Positions 7,073 to 15,353 of a DNA stretch of 64,000 nucleotides are shown here, in pieces. Both the position numbers and the translations under genes were made by a program. The notes under the pieces are model-generated. The model did no database searches and was not told the origin of the DNA. It saw nothing but the letters and a program-made list of their open reading frames with translations. Position 1 is the first letter of the stretch. Each line of letters opens with the position of its first letter. This stretch comes from UBA7488 sp964414185 (GTDB lineage Bacteria; Pseudomonadota; Alphaproteobacteria; CAAHEQ01; UBA3637), in NCBI GenBank assembly GCA_964414185.1, contig CAYPVK010000005.1, positions 1-64,000 on the forward strand, in the 5' to 3' direction.

Positions 7073-8611
7073 TTATTTTCCTTTTACCAATAAAGAATGA
7101 CCGGTCATTTCGGGCGGTTGCGGCAAATCCATTAAATCCAATAAGGTCGGTGCCACATCTGCCAAACGGCCGTTTTCAAGTCCGGTAACTGTTTTCGGCG
7201 CACCGATAAGGACGGCTTTAACCGGTGTATTGGTGTGAGCCGTGAACGGGCCGCCCGTTTTTGAATCTATCATCCGTTCGGCGTTGCCGTGGTCGGCCGT
7301 TACGAAAATCGCGCCGCCTTTTTCAAGTGTCGCATCCACAACGCGCCCCAAACAAGAATCGACGGCTTCCACAGCTTTGACGGCGGCATCCATCACGCCC
7401 GTATGCCCGACCATATCGCCGTTGGCATAATTGACGATAATAACGTCGAATTTGTCGGATTTAATGGCATCCACCAATTTGTCCGTCACTTCATAAGCCG
7501 ACATTTCGGGTTTTAAATCATAAGTGGCAACTTTCGGGCTGGGTACCAAAATGCGTTCTTCCCCTTTGAACATTTGTTCGCCCCCGCCGTTAAAAAAGAA
7601 TGTGACGTGCGCATATTTTTCCGTTTCGGCAATGCGTAATTGTGTCAAACCCGCTTGCGAAACAACTTCGCCGAAAATGTGGTGCAAATCTTCGGGCGGG
7701 AATAAGATATGCATGAACTTTTTGTGTTCGGACGAATATTCGGTCATGGCAACGACATCCGAAAAATGAATGACTTTTGCGCGCGGCGTTTTATCGAAAC
7801 CGGGCTGAGCCAACATGGCGGTAATTTCGCGGGCACGGTCGGAACGGTAGTTTGCCATCATGACCGCATCGTCGTCTTTCATACCTTGATAATCGCCGAT
7901 GACGCACGGAACGACAAATTCGTCCGTGACTTTGTTTTGATACGATGCTTCAAGCGCTTGTGTCGCAGAATCGAAACGGTTGCCTTGTCCCATGACAATC
8001 GCGCCGTAAGCCAATGTCACGCGTTCCCAACGGTTATCCCTATCCATCGCGTAATAACGTCCCGATACTGTTACGACACGGGTATTTTTACACTCTTTGA
8101 GGGCATCTTGCAAGTCTTTTATAAAGCCCAAACCGGAATCGGGAGCCGTATCGCGGCCGTCCATAAAGGCGTGAATGTCAACCGGGATGCCGGCCGCATC
8201 CACATCTTTTGCCAAAGCAATAATGTGTTTTTGACTGGCATGAACACCGCCCGACCCAATCAATCCCATTAAATGGCACGTGCCGCCGTTTTGTTTTAAT
8301 TTGGCAATCATATCGGTTAAAACGGGATTTTCGGCCAATGACCCGTTGTCAATCGCTTGGTCGATTCGCGGCAAATCTTGCATAACGACGCGGCCGGCAC
8401 CCAAATTGGTATGCCCGACTTCGGAATTACCCATTTGACCGTCCGGCAAGCCGACGCTTAAACCCGAAGTTTCCAACATGCAGGTCGGGTATTTTTGAAT
8501 GTATGCGTGCCAATGGGGCGTATTGCCCGCTTCAATGGCATTTCCTTCTTTTTCTTTGTTATATCCCCATCCGTCCAAGACGCACAGGATAATCGGTTTT
8601 TGTCTCATCAT
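7073..8611 (-). CDS. gpmI: 2,3-bisphosphoglycerate-independent phosphoglycerate mutase
   Basis: Interconverts 3- and 2-phosphoglycerate in glycolysis/gluconeogenesis using two Mn2+ ions and a phosphoserine intermediate. The 512-aa length is typical. The N-terminal VLDGWGYN holds a metal-binding Asp, and S63 in MGNSEVGHTNLGAGR is the phosphorylated serine. The C-terminal metal motifs FVTADHGNAE and GPFTAHTNTPV are intact. AAAGGAG precedes a double ATG (8611/8608). First gene of the minus-strand run gpmI-envC-ctpA-rppH. In many alphaproteobacteria rlmH lies upstream of this run; here rlmH is 21 kb away at 29517. Confidence 0.96.
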   Translation of the reverse strand: MMRQKPIILCVLDGWGYNKEKEGNAIEAGNTPHWHAYIQKYPTCMLETSGLSVGLPDGQMGNSEVGHTNLGAGRVVMQDLPRIDQAIDNGSLAENPVLTDMIAKLKQNGGTCHLMGLIGSGGVHASQKHIIALAKDVDAAGIPVDIHAFMDGRDTAPDSGLGFIKDLQDALKECKNTRVVTVSGRYYAMDRDNRWERVTLAYGAIVMGQGNRFDSATQALEASYQNKVTDEFVVPCVIGDYQGMKDDDAVMMANYRSDRAREITAMLAQPGFDKTPRAKVIHFSDVVAMTEYSSEHKKFMHILFPPEDLHHIFGEVVSQAGLTQLRIAETEKYAHVTFFFNGGGEQMFKGEERILVPSPKVATYDLKPEMSAYEVTDKLVDAIKSDKFDVIIVNYANGDMVGHTGVMDAAVKAVEAVDSCLGRVVDATLEKGGAIFVTADHGNAERMIDSKTGGPFTAHTNTPVKAVLIGAPKTVTGLENGRLADVAPTLLDLMDLPQPPEMTGHSLLVKGK

Positions 8612-8784
8612 TTTCTCCTTTAATTTGATTTTCAGATTCGTTTAAAGTTGTCTTTTATGTCACGGAGGTTAAAAAAACGTCGTTTATAAAGACCCCCTTA
8701 ATATATGAACCTTTAATCGTTTTGTTTCAACAAGTGCCGTTCGGCAACATTTCCTTGATTTTTTAAAGTATACAAAAAAAATTG

Positions 8785-8826
8785 CAAAAAGTGTATTAAT
8801 TTTTTTAAAAAAAGTGTATATATAAA
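8785..8826 (+). promoter_or_regulatory. AT-rich region with direct repeats upstream of the kinase operon
   Basis: The sequence AAAAAGTGTAT occurs twice, ending at 8796 and 8819, about two helical turns apart, just before a TATATAAACTAT stretch that could serve as a -10 element. This may be a regulator site for the histidine kinase-EAL-TrhP operon. No known operator is recognised. Confidence 0.25.
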
Positions 8827-8854
8827 CTATTGGGGCAGTAAGGCATTTGAAATT

Positions 8855-9835
8855 ATGAAAAGAGAACGCATTAAATATATTTGGTTTTTATCAATATTAT
8901 TGTATTTCGCCATTTTGATGTTTGTAATCGTGGCCGAATATTTCGCGGGCTTTCCACATATTTTTTACCATATGTTGTTGGTGTTGGGGATTATCCCGTT
9001 TATATGGGCGTATAACAAAATGGCCCATATCCGTCAAGCCGATTTGGAAAAGCAAGTTAAAGAACGTACCGAAGAATTGCAAAGGGCTTTGAAAACGGCC
9101 GAATTTGCCAGCCAATCCAAATCCGATTTTTTGGCAAACATGAGCCATGAATTGCGTACGCCGCTGAATGCCATTTTGGGATTTTCAAGTGCAATGGAAC
9201 ATGAAGCGTTCGGACCGATTGAAAATCCGACTTACCGCGAATATGCCGCGCGGATTTATAAAAGCGGCGAACATTTATTGTCGCTGATTGAAGATATTTT
9301 GGATTTGTCAAGAATTGAAGCGAATAAACAAATGGTTAAATCCGAATGGGTAAATATTGACGATGTTTTGGGGGATGTGATGAAAATCGTGTCGGGTTAC
9401 CCCGATGCCGATAAACGGCAAATTACCGTCAAAAAGCATAAAGATTTGCCGCGTTTGTTGGCAGATGTCAAATTAATGCGTCAAATCCTTTTGAATATTT
9501 TATCCAATGCCGTTAAATTTACAAGTGACGGCGGCAAAATAACGGTGGATTTTGCCCTTCATAAAAACGGCGAATTTTCCATTATCGTCGCCGATAACGG
9601 AATCGGTATAGCGGCTAATAAAATAGCATTGATTGTTAAACCGTTTGTGCAGGTGGAAAATGTTTTAACCCGCTCTCATAAAGGTTCGGGATTGGGGCTT
9701 GCGTTGGTGGATAAAATCATGGGATTGCACGGCGGAAAATTAAAAATCGACAGCCAAGTCGGCAAAGGGACAACAATTTACTTGACATTTCCGCCGATGC
9801 GTGTTGAAAATAAAACACAAATCGTTATTGTTTGA
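8855..9835 (+). CDS. Membrane-bound sensor histidine kinase
   Basis: Two-component kinase of 326 aa. Two membrane helices (about 8-28 and 34-53) joined by a very short loop leave almost no periplasmic sensor; a coiled segment (about 58-90) leads to the dimerisation/phosphotransfer domain with H98 in FLANMSHELRTPLNAIL. The ATPase domain has the N box (N218 in ILSNAVKFT), DNGIGI (247-252) and GSGLGLAL (277-284), all intact. The type resembles the PleC/DivJ group of alphaproteobacterial kinases, which supports a developmental or envelope-state signal, but no partner is encoded beside it. The ribosome binding site is weak (AAGG about 12 nt upstream). Only 10 nt separate it from the EAL gene, so the two are very likely co-expressed. 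Confidence 0.88.
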   Translation: MKRERIKYIWFLSILLYFAILMFVIVAEYFAGFPHIFYHMLLVLGIIPFIWAYNKMAHIRQADLEKQVKERTEELQRALKTAEFASQSKSDFLANMSHELRTPLNAILGFSSAMEHEAFGPIENPTYREYAARIYKSGEHLLSLIEDILDLSRIEANKQMVKSEWVNIDDVLGDVMKIVSGYPDADKRQITVKKHKDLPRLLADVKLMRQILLNILSNAVKFTSDGGKITVDFALHKNGEFSIIVADNGIGIAANKIALIVKPFVQVENVLTRSHKGSGLGLALVDKIMGLHGGKLKIDSQVGKGTTIYLTFPPMRVENKTQIVIV

Positions 9836-9845
9836 AGGAGAAGGT

Positions 9846-10808
9846 ATGAAAAAACTTTTAACAGCCCTTAAAGAAAAAATCTTTTCCAAAAGATATGCTT
9901 TTGAAAAAGAATTGCGCCGTGCCATCAAAAATAATGAATTTATTTTCCATTATCAGCCGGAAATCGATTTAAAAACGGGGCAAGCAACGGGGTTTGAAGC
10001 GTTAATGCGTTGGAATCATCCGACGAAAGGGTTGATTCCGCCGATGGAATTTATCCCGATGATGGAAGAAACCAAGCTGATTAACAAAATGACGCCGTTT
10101 TTGTTTGAACAATCCATGAAGGATTTGCGTGCCATACATGATGCGGGCTATGGAAATTTATTTATGTCCGTGAATATTTCCGTTGTTCAGTTGCAAGACA
10201 AAGAATTGGTCGATATTTTAAAACATTATTTAAAAAAGTACGGGATTGACACAAAATATTATGAATGCGAATTGACCGAAACATCAATGATGGAAGATTT
10301 GCCGGAAGATTTGGCAATGCTTGAAAAAGTCAACAGTTTGAAAATCCGTTTGTCTTTGGACGATTTCGGATCGGGGTATGCATCGTTTAACTATTTGCGC
10401 CAATTGGACATTCAAAAAATGAAAATTGACCGTGAATTTACTTGGTCCATTCCGGGCAGCAAAGAAAACGAAACAATCGTATCTACGATGATTAAGCTCG
10501 GCAAAGATTTAAATTTGGCCGTTTTGGCCGAAGGCATTGAAACAAAAGAACAACTTGATTGGATGATGGATCGCGGTTGCGATTTGGGCCAAGGGTTTTA
10601 TTTTGCGCGCCCGTTACCGCTCAATGAATTGTTTAAGTGGTTAGAAAAAAATAAACAACATAAAACGGGCAAGGCCAAAGGCGTTAAATCCACCGCTAAG
10701 GCCGTGGCAAAAAAAGCCGTGAACCCGAATGCGAAAGCCAAGAAAAAGACCACTTCAAAAACAAAAGCGACATCTGTTGCGCGTAAAACAGCCGCAAAGA
10801 AAAAATAA
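9846..10808 (+). CDS. EAL-domain c-di-GMP phosphodiesterase with a lysine-rich C-terminal tail
   Basis: Predicted to hydrolyse cyclic di-GMP. From ATG 9846 (GGAGAAGG just upstream) it has 320 aa: a cytosolic EAL domain (about 20-265) and a tail. Catalytic and metal residues look intact: E51 of EAL, N110, E142 (ELTET), D172-D173 with loop 6 (LDDFGSGYAS), K193 (KMKID), E229 (AEGIE) and Q249 (GQGF). No GGDEF, PAS or membrane segment is present. Residues about 269-320 are a Lys/Ala/Thr-rich, low-complexity stretch resembling histone H1/AlgP-type tails, a rare partner for EAL, which might bind DNA, RNA or polyphosphate (inference). It lies between the histidine kinase and the TrhP-like gene, 2 nt from the latter. 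Confidence 0.9.
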   Translation: MKKLLTALKEKIFSKRYAFEKELRRAIKNNEFIFHYQPEIDLKTGQATGFEALMRWNHPTKGLIPPMEFIPMMEETKLINKMTPFLFEQSMKDLRAIHDAGYGNLFMSVNISVVQLQDKELVDILKHYLKKYGIDTKYYECELTETSMMEDLPEDLAMLEKVNSLKIRLSLDDFGSGYASFNYLRQLDIQKMKIDREFTWSIPGSKENETIVSTMIKLGKDLNLAVLAEGIETKEQLDWMMDRGCDLGQGFYFARPLPLNELFKWLEKNKQHKTGKAKGVKSTAKAVAKKAVNPNAKAKKKTTSKTKATSVARKTAAKKK

Positions 10809-10810
10809 CG

Positions 10811-12064
10811 ATGAATGAAAATTTTAAAAAGCCCGAACTGCTGTTGCCGGCGGGGTCTCTTGACAGATTGAAAACGGCCTTTTTGTATGGAGCCGATGCC
10901 GTTTATGCCGGTATGCCCGGAACGTGTTTGCGCAACAAAATTTCTTTCACCCGAGATGAAATGAAACAAGGCATCTCTTACGCGCATGAACTTGGTAAAA
11001 AAGTATATTTAACGGTTAATTTGTTCACGCATAATCGGGATATTCCCAAATTAAAAGAATTGGTGGACAATTTAAAGGATTTAAATCCCGACGGCGTAAT
11101 TGTCGCCGATCCGGGCGTGTTTGCTTATATTAAAAAAGAAGTGCCGAGATTGCCGTTGCATATTTCGACACAGGCCAATGTGTGTTCGGCTTTAACGGTT
11201 CAATTTTGGAAAGACCAAGGCGCGTCACTATGTGTTTTGGGACGAGAAGTGCCTTTGGCGGAAATTGACCAAATCCGCAAACTTTGTCCGGATATTCGGT
11301 TGGAAACGTTCGTGCACGGCGCTTTGTGCATCAGTTATTCGGGGCGTTGCCTGATGAGCAATTTTATGACGGGCCGCAGTGCGAACAAAGGCAATTGCGC
11401 GCATTCTTGCCGATGGAAGTATAAAGTTTATTTGGAAGAAGAAACGCGCCCCGGCGAATTGATGCAAATGGACGAAGACGAACACGGCACTTATATTATG
11501 AATTCCAAGGATTTATGTTGGTTACCGCGTTTAAATGAAATACTTTCCGTCGGCATCGATTCGTTTAAAATCGAAGGGCGCAACAAATCCGAATACTATA
11601 CCGCCGTTGCCGCGCGCGCTTATCGTGCGGCCATTGACGATTGGTTTAAAAACCCGGATAATTGGACATCCGAACGTTATATGCGGGAAATCGAAACGTT
11701 GCAATCGCGCGGGTATACGGTCGGATTTTTGGATGGAAATGCCGGTCCCGAAGCGCAAAATTATACCGTATCGGCCAGTTCGGGCGCATGGCGTTATGCC
11801 GGATTGGTACGCGGTACGTCGGACGGCAAAATCGTGATGGAAGTCAAACATAAAATTGTGCGCGGCATGGAACTTGAATTTTTATCGCCTTATCAATTTA
11901 ATCCGATTCGGATAACGGTTGAAGATTTTTATGATGAAAAAACGGGACAATTGATTGATGCGATGAGTTCGGGACATTTGGGGCAGGCCATTTTAATCCC
12001 CTTAAGCAATTCCTTGATTAAAAAATTACCGCCGTTAAGCGTTGTGCGCACAAAGATTGCTTAA
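10811..12064 (+). CDS. trhP: U32 family protein, TrhP/YegQ-like tRNA hydroxylation protein
   Basis: U32 'peptidase' family member of 417 aa. In E. coli, TrhP (YegQ) is needed for prephenate-dependent 5-hydroxyuridine formation at the tRNA wobble position. Family hallmarks: N-terminal ELLLPAGSLDRLKTAFLYGA, central STQANVCS, and the cysteine-bearing signature YSGRCLMSNFMTGRSANKG followed by CAHSCRWKY. These cysteines are proposed iron-sulfur ligands in the family. The related RlhA (23S rRNA hydroxylation) is longer, so TrhP fits better, though I cannot separate subfamilies firmly. The start is 2 nt after the EAL stop, indicating translational coupling. A 5' end at 10811 fits the family N-terminus. 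Confidence 0.8.
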   Translation: MNENFKKPELLLPAGSLDRLKTAFLYGADAVYAGMPGTCLRNKISFTRDEMKQGISYAHELGKKVYLTVNLFTHNRDIPKLKELVDNLKDLNPDGVIVADPGVFAYIKKEVPRLPLHISTQANVCSALTVQFWKDQGASLCVLGREVPLAEIDQIRKLCPDIRLETFVHGALCISYSGRCLMSNFMTGRSANKGNCAHSCRWKYKVYLEEETRPGELMQMDEDEHGTYIMNSKDLCWLPRLNEILSVGIDSFKIEGRNKSEYYTAVAARAYRAAIDDWFKNPDNWTSERYMREIETLQSRGYTVGFLDGNAGPEAQNYTVSASSGAWRYAGLVRGTSDGKIVMEVKHKIVRGMELEFLSPYQFNPIRITVEDFYDEKTGQLIDAMSSGHLGQAILIPLSNSLIKKLPPLSVVRTKIA

Positions 12065-12135
12065 GATAAAACATAACCTGCACGAAGTTGAAATAAGAAT
12101 TAAACCGTATGCAAAAAAAATTTAAACGATAGTCC

Positions 12136-12164
12136 TTGCAAAAAAATACACAAAGGTCTATATT
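12136..12164 (+). promoter_or_regulatory. Sigma-70-type promoter for the DUF2934-like gene
   Basis: TTGCAA (12136-12141), a 17-bp spacer and TATATT (12159-12164) lie 42 bp before the start codon, which has AGGAG. It gives the small basic-protein gene independent transcription from the operon upstream. Confidence 0.6.
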
Positions 12165-12205
12165 AAATTTGTTGCAACAATTTTTCTATACAGGAGAATA
12201 TTAAA

Positions 12206-12490
12206 ATGACAGAAATTAATGAAGACAACATTCGCGTTGCCGCATATTACATTTGGGAACAAGCCGGCCGTCCCGAAGGGGCCGAAAAGGAATGTTGGAT
12301 TAAAGCCGTCGAACAATTGTTCGCTGCCAAACCGGCTAAAAAAACAACGGAAAAAGTTGCCGGCAAGACCGCTTCCAAACCGGCTAAGGCTCCGGTAAAA
12401 AAAGTGGCTGCAGCTAAAAAAGCGGCTTCCAAACCGGCTTCAAAACCTGCCGCAGCGACACCCGTTTTTTACGGCGTTAAAAAGAAATAA
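12206..12490 (+). CDS. Small basic protein: DUF2934-like head with a histone-like Lys/Ala/Pro tail
   Basis: The protein is 94 aa. Residues about 8-44 (IRVAAYYIWEQAGRPEGAEK and following) match the short DUF2934 pattern, an uncharacterised helical domain of alphaproteobacteria. Residues about 46-94 are a low-complexity tail of KPAKK, AKKAASKPASK-type repeats like histone H1, ending in FYGVKKK. It is likely a soluble, abundant nucleoid- or nucleic-acid-associated protein (inference from composition). AGGAG precedes ATG 12206; a strong promoter and terminator make it a single-gene unit. The same tail type occurs on the EAL protein 1.4 kb upstream. Confidence 0.75.
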   Translation: MTEINEDNIRVAAYYIWEQAGRPEGAEKECWIKAVEQLFAAKPAKKTTEKVAGKTASKPAKAPVKKVAAAKKAASKPASKPAAATPVFYGVKKK

Positions 12491-12510
12491 GATTGTCTTA
12501 GTTACTTTTT

Positions 12511-12537
12511 AAAGGGGGGTAAAACTCCCTTTTTTTA
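12511..12537 (+). terminator. Intrinsic terminator after the DUF2934-like gene
   Basis: AAAGGG pairs with CCCTTT across a loop of about 10 nt, followed by a run of T residues (to 12536). It starts 20 nt after the stop codon. Confidence 0.75.
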
Positions 12538-12647
12538 TATTTTGACCCTGTATTTTTATGGCGAAATCTCCGGATAAAGACTTCTTGAAAAAGTGAAAGG
12601 CGGTATACTATACACGTTGAAACAATTATCCGAAAAAGAGCGTTTTT

Positions 12648-12752
12648 ATGGATATTAAACAGGCGTTTTTATCTCGTTTCAACGGGCGTTTCGATATGTT
12701 TGAAGTCCGTTGCCCCTTCTTGCATTTACTTAGGTTTTACGGTTTGGTTTGA
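12648..12752 (+). CDS. Possible 34-aa small protein or remnant
   Basis: A short frame begins at ATG 12648, 7 nt after AAAGAG, downstream of a TTGAAA...TATACA promoter-like pair (near 12585-12614). The product (MDIKQAFLSRFNGRF start) resembles nothing I know. It overlaps the 3' end of the minus-strand gene 12726-13388 by 27 nt. It could be a genuine small protein, a leftover N-terminus of a lost gene, or chance. Confidence 0.2.
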   Translation: MDIKQAFLSRFNGRFDMFEVRCPFLHLLRFYGLV

Positions 12753-13388
12753 TGCCGGTTCGGCTAAGTCTCTGATGAAATTCATGTCCAACGGGAAAAT
12801 AGGTATTCCTTGAATTAAAACCCAACCGTTTCGGGAAGAAATTTTAACCCGTTGTGTGTCGTTCGTGAAAAATAATCGGATGAACCCGCGCATATGTGAC
12901 GGCATATAGGGCAAAATGAAAGGGCCCAGATTTTCGGTCGCCCCTTGCATATCGATTTGACCCGTATGTGTATTGATGTTGCCCGATACGTCAATCATAA
13001 AGTTCTTAAGTTGCGCACTCATTTTTGAAAGCGTCAGTTTGTCATTTTCAAAAGAGCCGTGAATAATAAAATTGGTATCATCCGTTGCATCCTTTGTGTC
13101 AATGTAAGCTTTCACGGGATAATCAATCGGCAACTCAATTAAAATATTGCCGGCATTCAAATAGGAATTAACAAAGCGTATGCGGACATTTTCCAGTTCA
13201 ATGCAAACCGAAAATACGCAAGTATTTTCTACGGCTTTATACTTGATTTGAACGTATCTTGTATCCAAATGTCGGAGCGCGGCATTAATTTGTTTTACTG
13301 CTGAGCCGACCAAATAATATTTGAATGATAAGGCTGCGATAACGAAGCAAAGAATAACCAAAAAACTGAATAAGAAATATTTTTTCAT
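12726..13388 (-). CDS. Hypothetical membrane-anchored protein
   Basis: About 220 aa, not recognised. Residues about 4-27 form one hydrophobic helix (FLFSFLVILCFVIAALSF), probably a signal anchor; the rest is soluble, beta-rich in pattern and presumably periplasmic. Alternating segments such as NFIIHGSFENDKLTLSKMSA, followed by GNINTHTGQIDMQG, recall AsmA/DUF2125-type envelope proteins, but the match is only stylistic. An in-frame TTG at 13394 is an alternative start; neither has a clear binding site. The gene is alone on the minus strand between plus-strand genes. Confidence 0.6.
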   Translation of the reverse strand: MKKYFLFSFLVILCFVIAALSFKYYLVGSAVKQINAALRHLDTRYVQIKYKAVENTCVFSVCIELENVRIRFVNSYLNAGNILIELPIDYPVKAYIDTKDATDDTNFIIHGSFENDKLTLSKMSAQLKNFMIDVSGNINTHTGQIDMQGATENLGPFILPYMPSHMRGFIRLFFTNDTQRVKISSRNGWVLIQGIPIFPLDMNFIRDLAEPASNQTVKPK

Positions 13389-13521
13389 GCACAACAGTTT
13401 AGCTTATAAAACAAAGCTTGACAAGTTAAAAGAGGCAGAGTATATATAAATTAGCAATTCATAAGAGTATATAATTATTCTAAATATTTGAAATTTAATA
13501 TTTATTCAAAAGGAGACGGTT

Positions 13522-14583
13522 ATGGATATTTTTACGAAATATATTGAGTACGGCAAGGGCAAAGGATTGGTTTATTTTCTAATCGTTTCGATTGTATTGT
13601 CCGTGATTTTCGGCGTGAACATGAACGGTTATTTGCAAAATGCGTCCGAAAACGAAATCATTTCGGATTTTATTAATCGTATGCCGTCTTTTACCATTCA
13701 AAACGGGCAGGTGGTTCAACCGAATGATGCTTATATTTTTGTTCCGTTTGAACAAGGGGGAAAAGACGGTTTTATTTTGAATACGACGGGTACGCCGGTA
13801 AATTTGACATTTGAAAACGGCGTTTATGTAACAAAAGATGAAATTTATGTCAAAACAGGCAATGATATCCAAACGGGAACGCTTGTTGCGATCGATAATA
13901 AAGTTATTTCGCCCGAAACGTTGCGCGAATTGGTGCCGTGGTTGATAACGCTTGCCACGTCTTTTTATGCTTTGTTTATGTTCGGCATATTGTGGATCGG
14001 CTATGGTATTTTATATGTATTGGTTAAATTGTTTTTCCTTATTTTGGGGCGCACGACATGTCCGTATGTTCGCGGTCGCAGCGTGTTTGTCGCGTGGAGC
14101 AGTATTTTGATTTTAGACTATGTCTTAACAGCATTGGGCCATGGGTTTTCTCCTGCGAATGCTTTGATGTTGTCTCTTATTTTGGCCATTTTTATCGTAT
14201 TCAGAACGCCGCTTCATTCAATGGATGTGGAAGAATCGTTGAATGCTTTGGGATATGCTTCTTCAAAGGATAATAAGGATAATATGGATTTTTTAGATCG
14301 CGAATTGGCTAAAAATCCCGATTCGAATGCGACGTCTTTTGCCGCGGAAAAAGCATTGTCCCGATTGGCGGCGGCGGATGCCGATGAATCCGAAACAGCC
14401 GTTAAAACCGATAGAAAAAAAGGTAATGCGTCCACATCAAAAACAAAAGGCAAAGTCGCCGGGCGGCATGTATCAACATCCGCCAAGAAGGCAAAAATGC
14501 CGTCAAAAACAAGGGCTGCCGAAAATGATGGGCGTAAATCGCATCTTCGGGGAAAAGCGGGTGTTTCGAAAAAGAAAGCCTGA
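13522..14583 (+). CDS. DUF1189-like membrane protein with basic C-terminal tail
   Basis: The protein is 353 aa. One N-terminal helix (about 14-36) is followed by an extracytoplasmic domain (about 37-130), then a group of helices (about 134-235, including VPWLITLATSFYALFMFGIL). The architecture, one helix, an external domain and a helical bundle, fits DUF1189 proteins of unknown function. The last 90 residues are cytosolic, Lys/Ser/Ala-rich (RKKGNASTSKTKGKV; ending GVSKKKA), a third basic tail within 4.5 kb. AAAGGAG precedes ATG 13522. Function unknown. Confidence 0.65.
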   Translation: MDIFTKYIEYGKGKGLVYFLIVSIVLSVIFGVNMNGYLQNASENEIISDFINRMPSFTIQNGQVVQPNDAYIFVPFEQGGKDGFILNTTGTPVNLTFENGVYVTKDEIYVKTGNDIQTGTLVAIDNKVISPETLRELVPWLITLATSFYALFMFGILWIGYGILYVLVKLFFLILGRTTCPYVRGRSVFVAWSSILILDYVLTALGHGFSPANALMLSLILAIFIVFRTPLHSMDVEESLNALGYASSKDNKDNMDFLDRELAKNPDSNATSFAAEKALSRLAAADADESETAVKTDRKKGNASTSKTKGKVAGRHVSTSAKKAKMPSKTRAAENDGRKSHLRGKAGVSKKKA

Positions 14584-14635
14584 ACGAACGGCTGAATAAA
14601 GTTGCGTTTAACCGTTGAAAATAAGGGGGAGTAAA

Positions 14636-15316
14636 ATGGTTGCGAATGTTTTAAGAGAAAATAAAACGGTGCGGGATTATACATTGTCCGAAGAAATTTG
14701 GCATACGTCCGTTCATGCAGTCGGAGTCGTGTTCGGCGTATCCGTTTTGACATTGTTGATTGTGTTATCAAGCATTTACGGTAATGTGTGGTCTATCGTT
14801 TCATGCACCGTTTTCGGAACAACCGTGATATTGATGTATACGGCGTCCACCATATATCATGCCGTGCCGAACAAAGCCGCAAAGAAAGTGTTGAAAAAAT
14901 TTGACCATATTGCAATATATTATTTAATTGCCGGCACCTATACACCGTTTTTGTTGGTAAATATGCGCGGTCCGCTCGGGTGGACATTGTTTGTTATTAT
15001 CTGGGGGTTGGCTTTTTTGGGGACATATTTGAAATTAAAATCCGGCATGACAAAAACAAGCGGTACCAAATTTTGGTCGATTGCTTTGTATTTATGCATG
15101 GGGTGGTTGATTGCGTTTGCCATTAAGCCGATGATAGAAGCCATTCCGACAATCGGGCTGATTTTTTTATTGTTAGGCGGTTTGTTTTATACAATCGGCA
15201 TTTTCTTTTATGTTTGGAAAAGCAAACCTTACACGCATGCGGTTTGGCATTTTTTCGTGCTGCTCGGCACCATTATGCATTTTTTTGCGGTATTGTTCAG
15301 TTGCGTTTTTGTTTAG
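14636..15316 (+). CDS. Hemolysin III/YqfA family membrane protein
   Basis: The protein is 226 aa with seven predicted membrane helices, of the HlyIII/progestin-adipoQ receptor-like family. Its marks are HTSVHAVGVVFG near the N-terminus, STIYHAVP with the conserved His, FDHIAIYYLIAGTYTPF, and HAVWHFFVLLG near the C-terminus. The conserved His/Asp residues suggest a metal site as in PAQR hydrolases. Bacterial members' physiological role is not settled; the toxin name is historical. Start ATG 14636 has AAGGGGGAG just upstream; a longer frame from 14615 lacks a binding site. It lies 52 nt after the DUF1189-like gene and may be co-transcribed. Confidence 0.85.
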   Translation: MVANVLRENKTVRDYTLSEEIWHTSVHAVGVVFGVSVLTLLIVLSSIYGNVWSIVSCTVFGTTVILMYTASTIYHAVPNKAAKKVLKKFDHIAIYYLIAGTYTPFLLVNMRGPLGWTLFVIIWGLAFLGTYLKLKSGMTKTSGTKFWSIALYLCMGWLIAFAIKPMIEAIPTIGLIFLLLGGLFYTIGIFFYVWKSKPYTHAVWHFFVLLGTIMHFFAVLFSCVFV

Positions 15317-15353
15317 ATGCCGAAAAAATAAAGGGCATCTTGTATGCAAAAAA

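Noticed and set aside
14636..15316. Hemolysin toxin
   Set aside because: HlyIII family name is historical; the conserved membrane protein is widespread in non-haemolytic bacteria.
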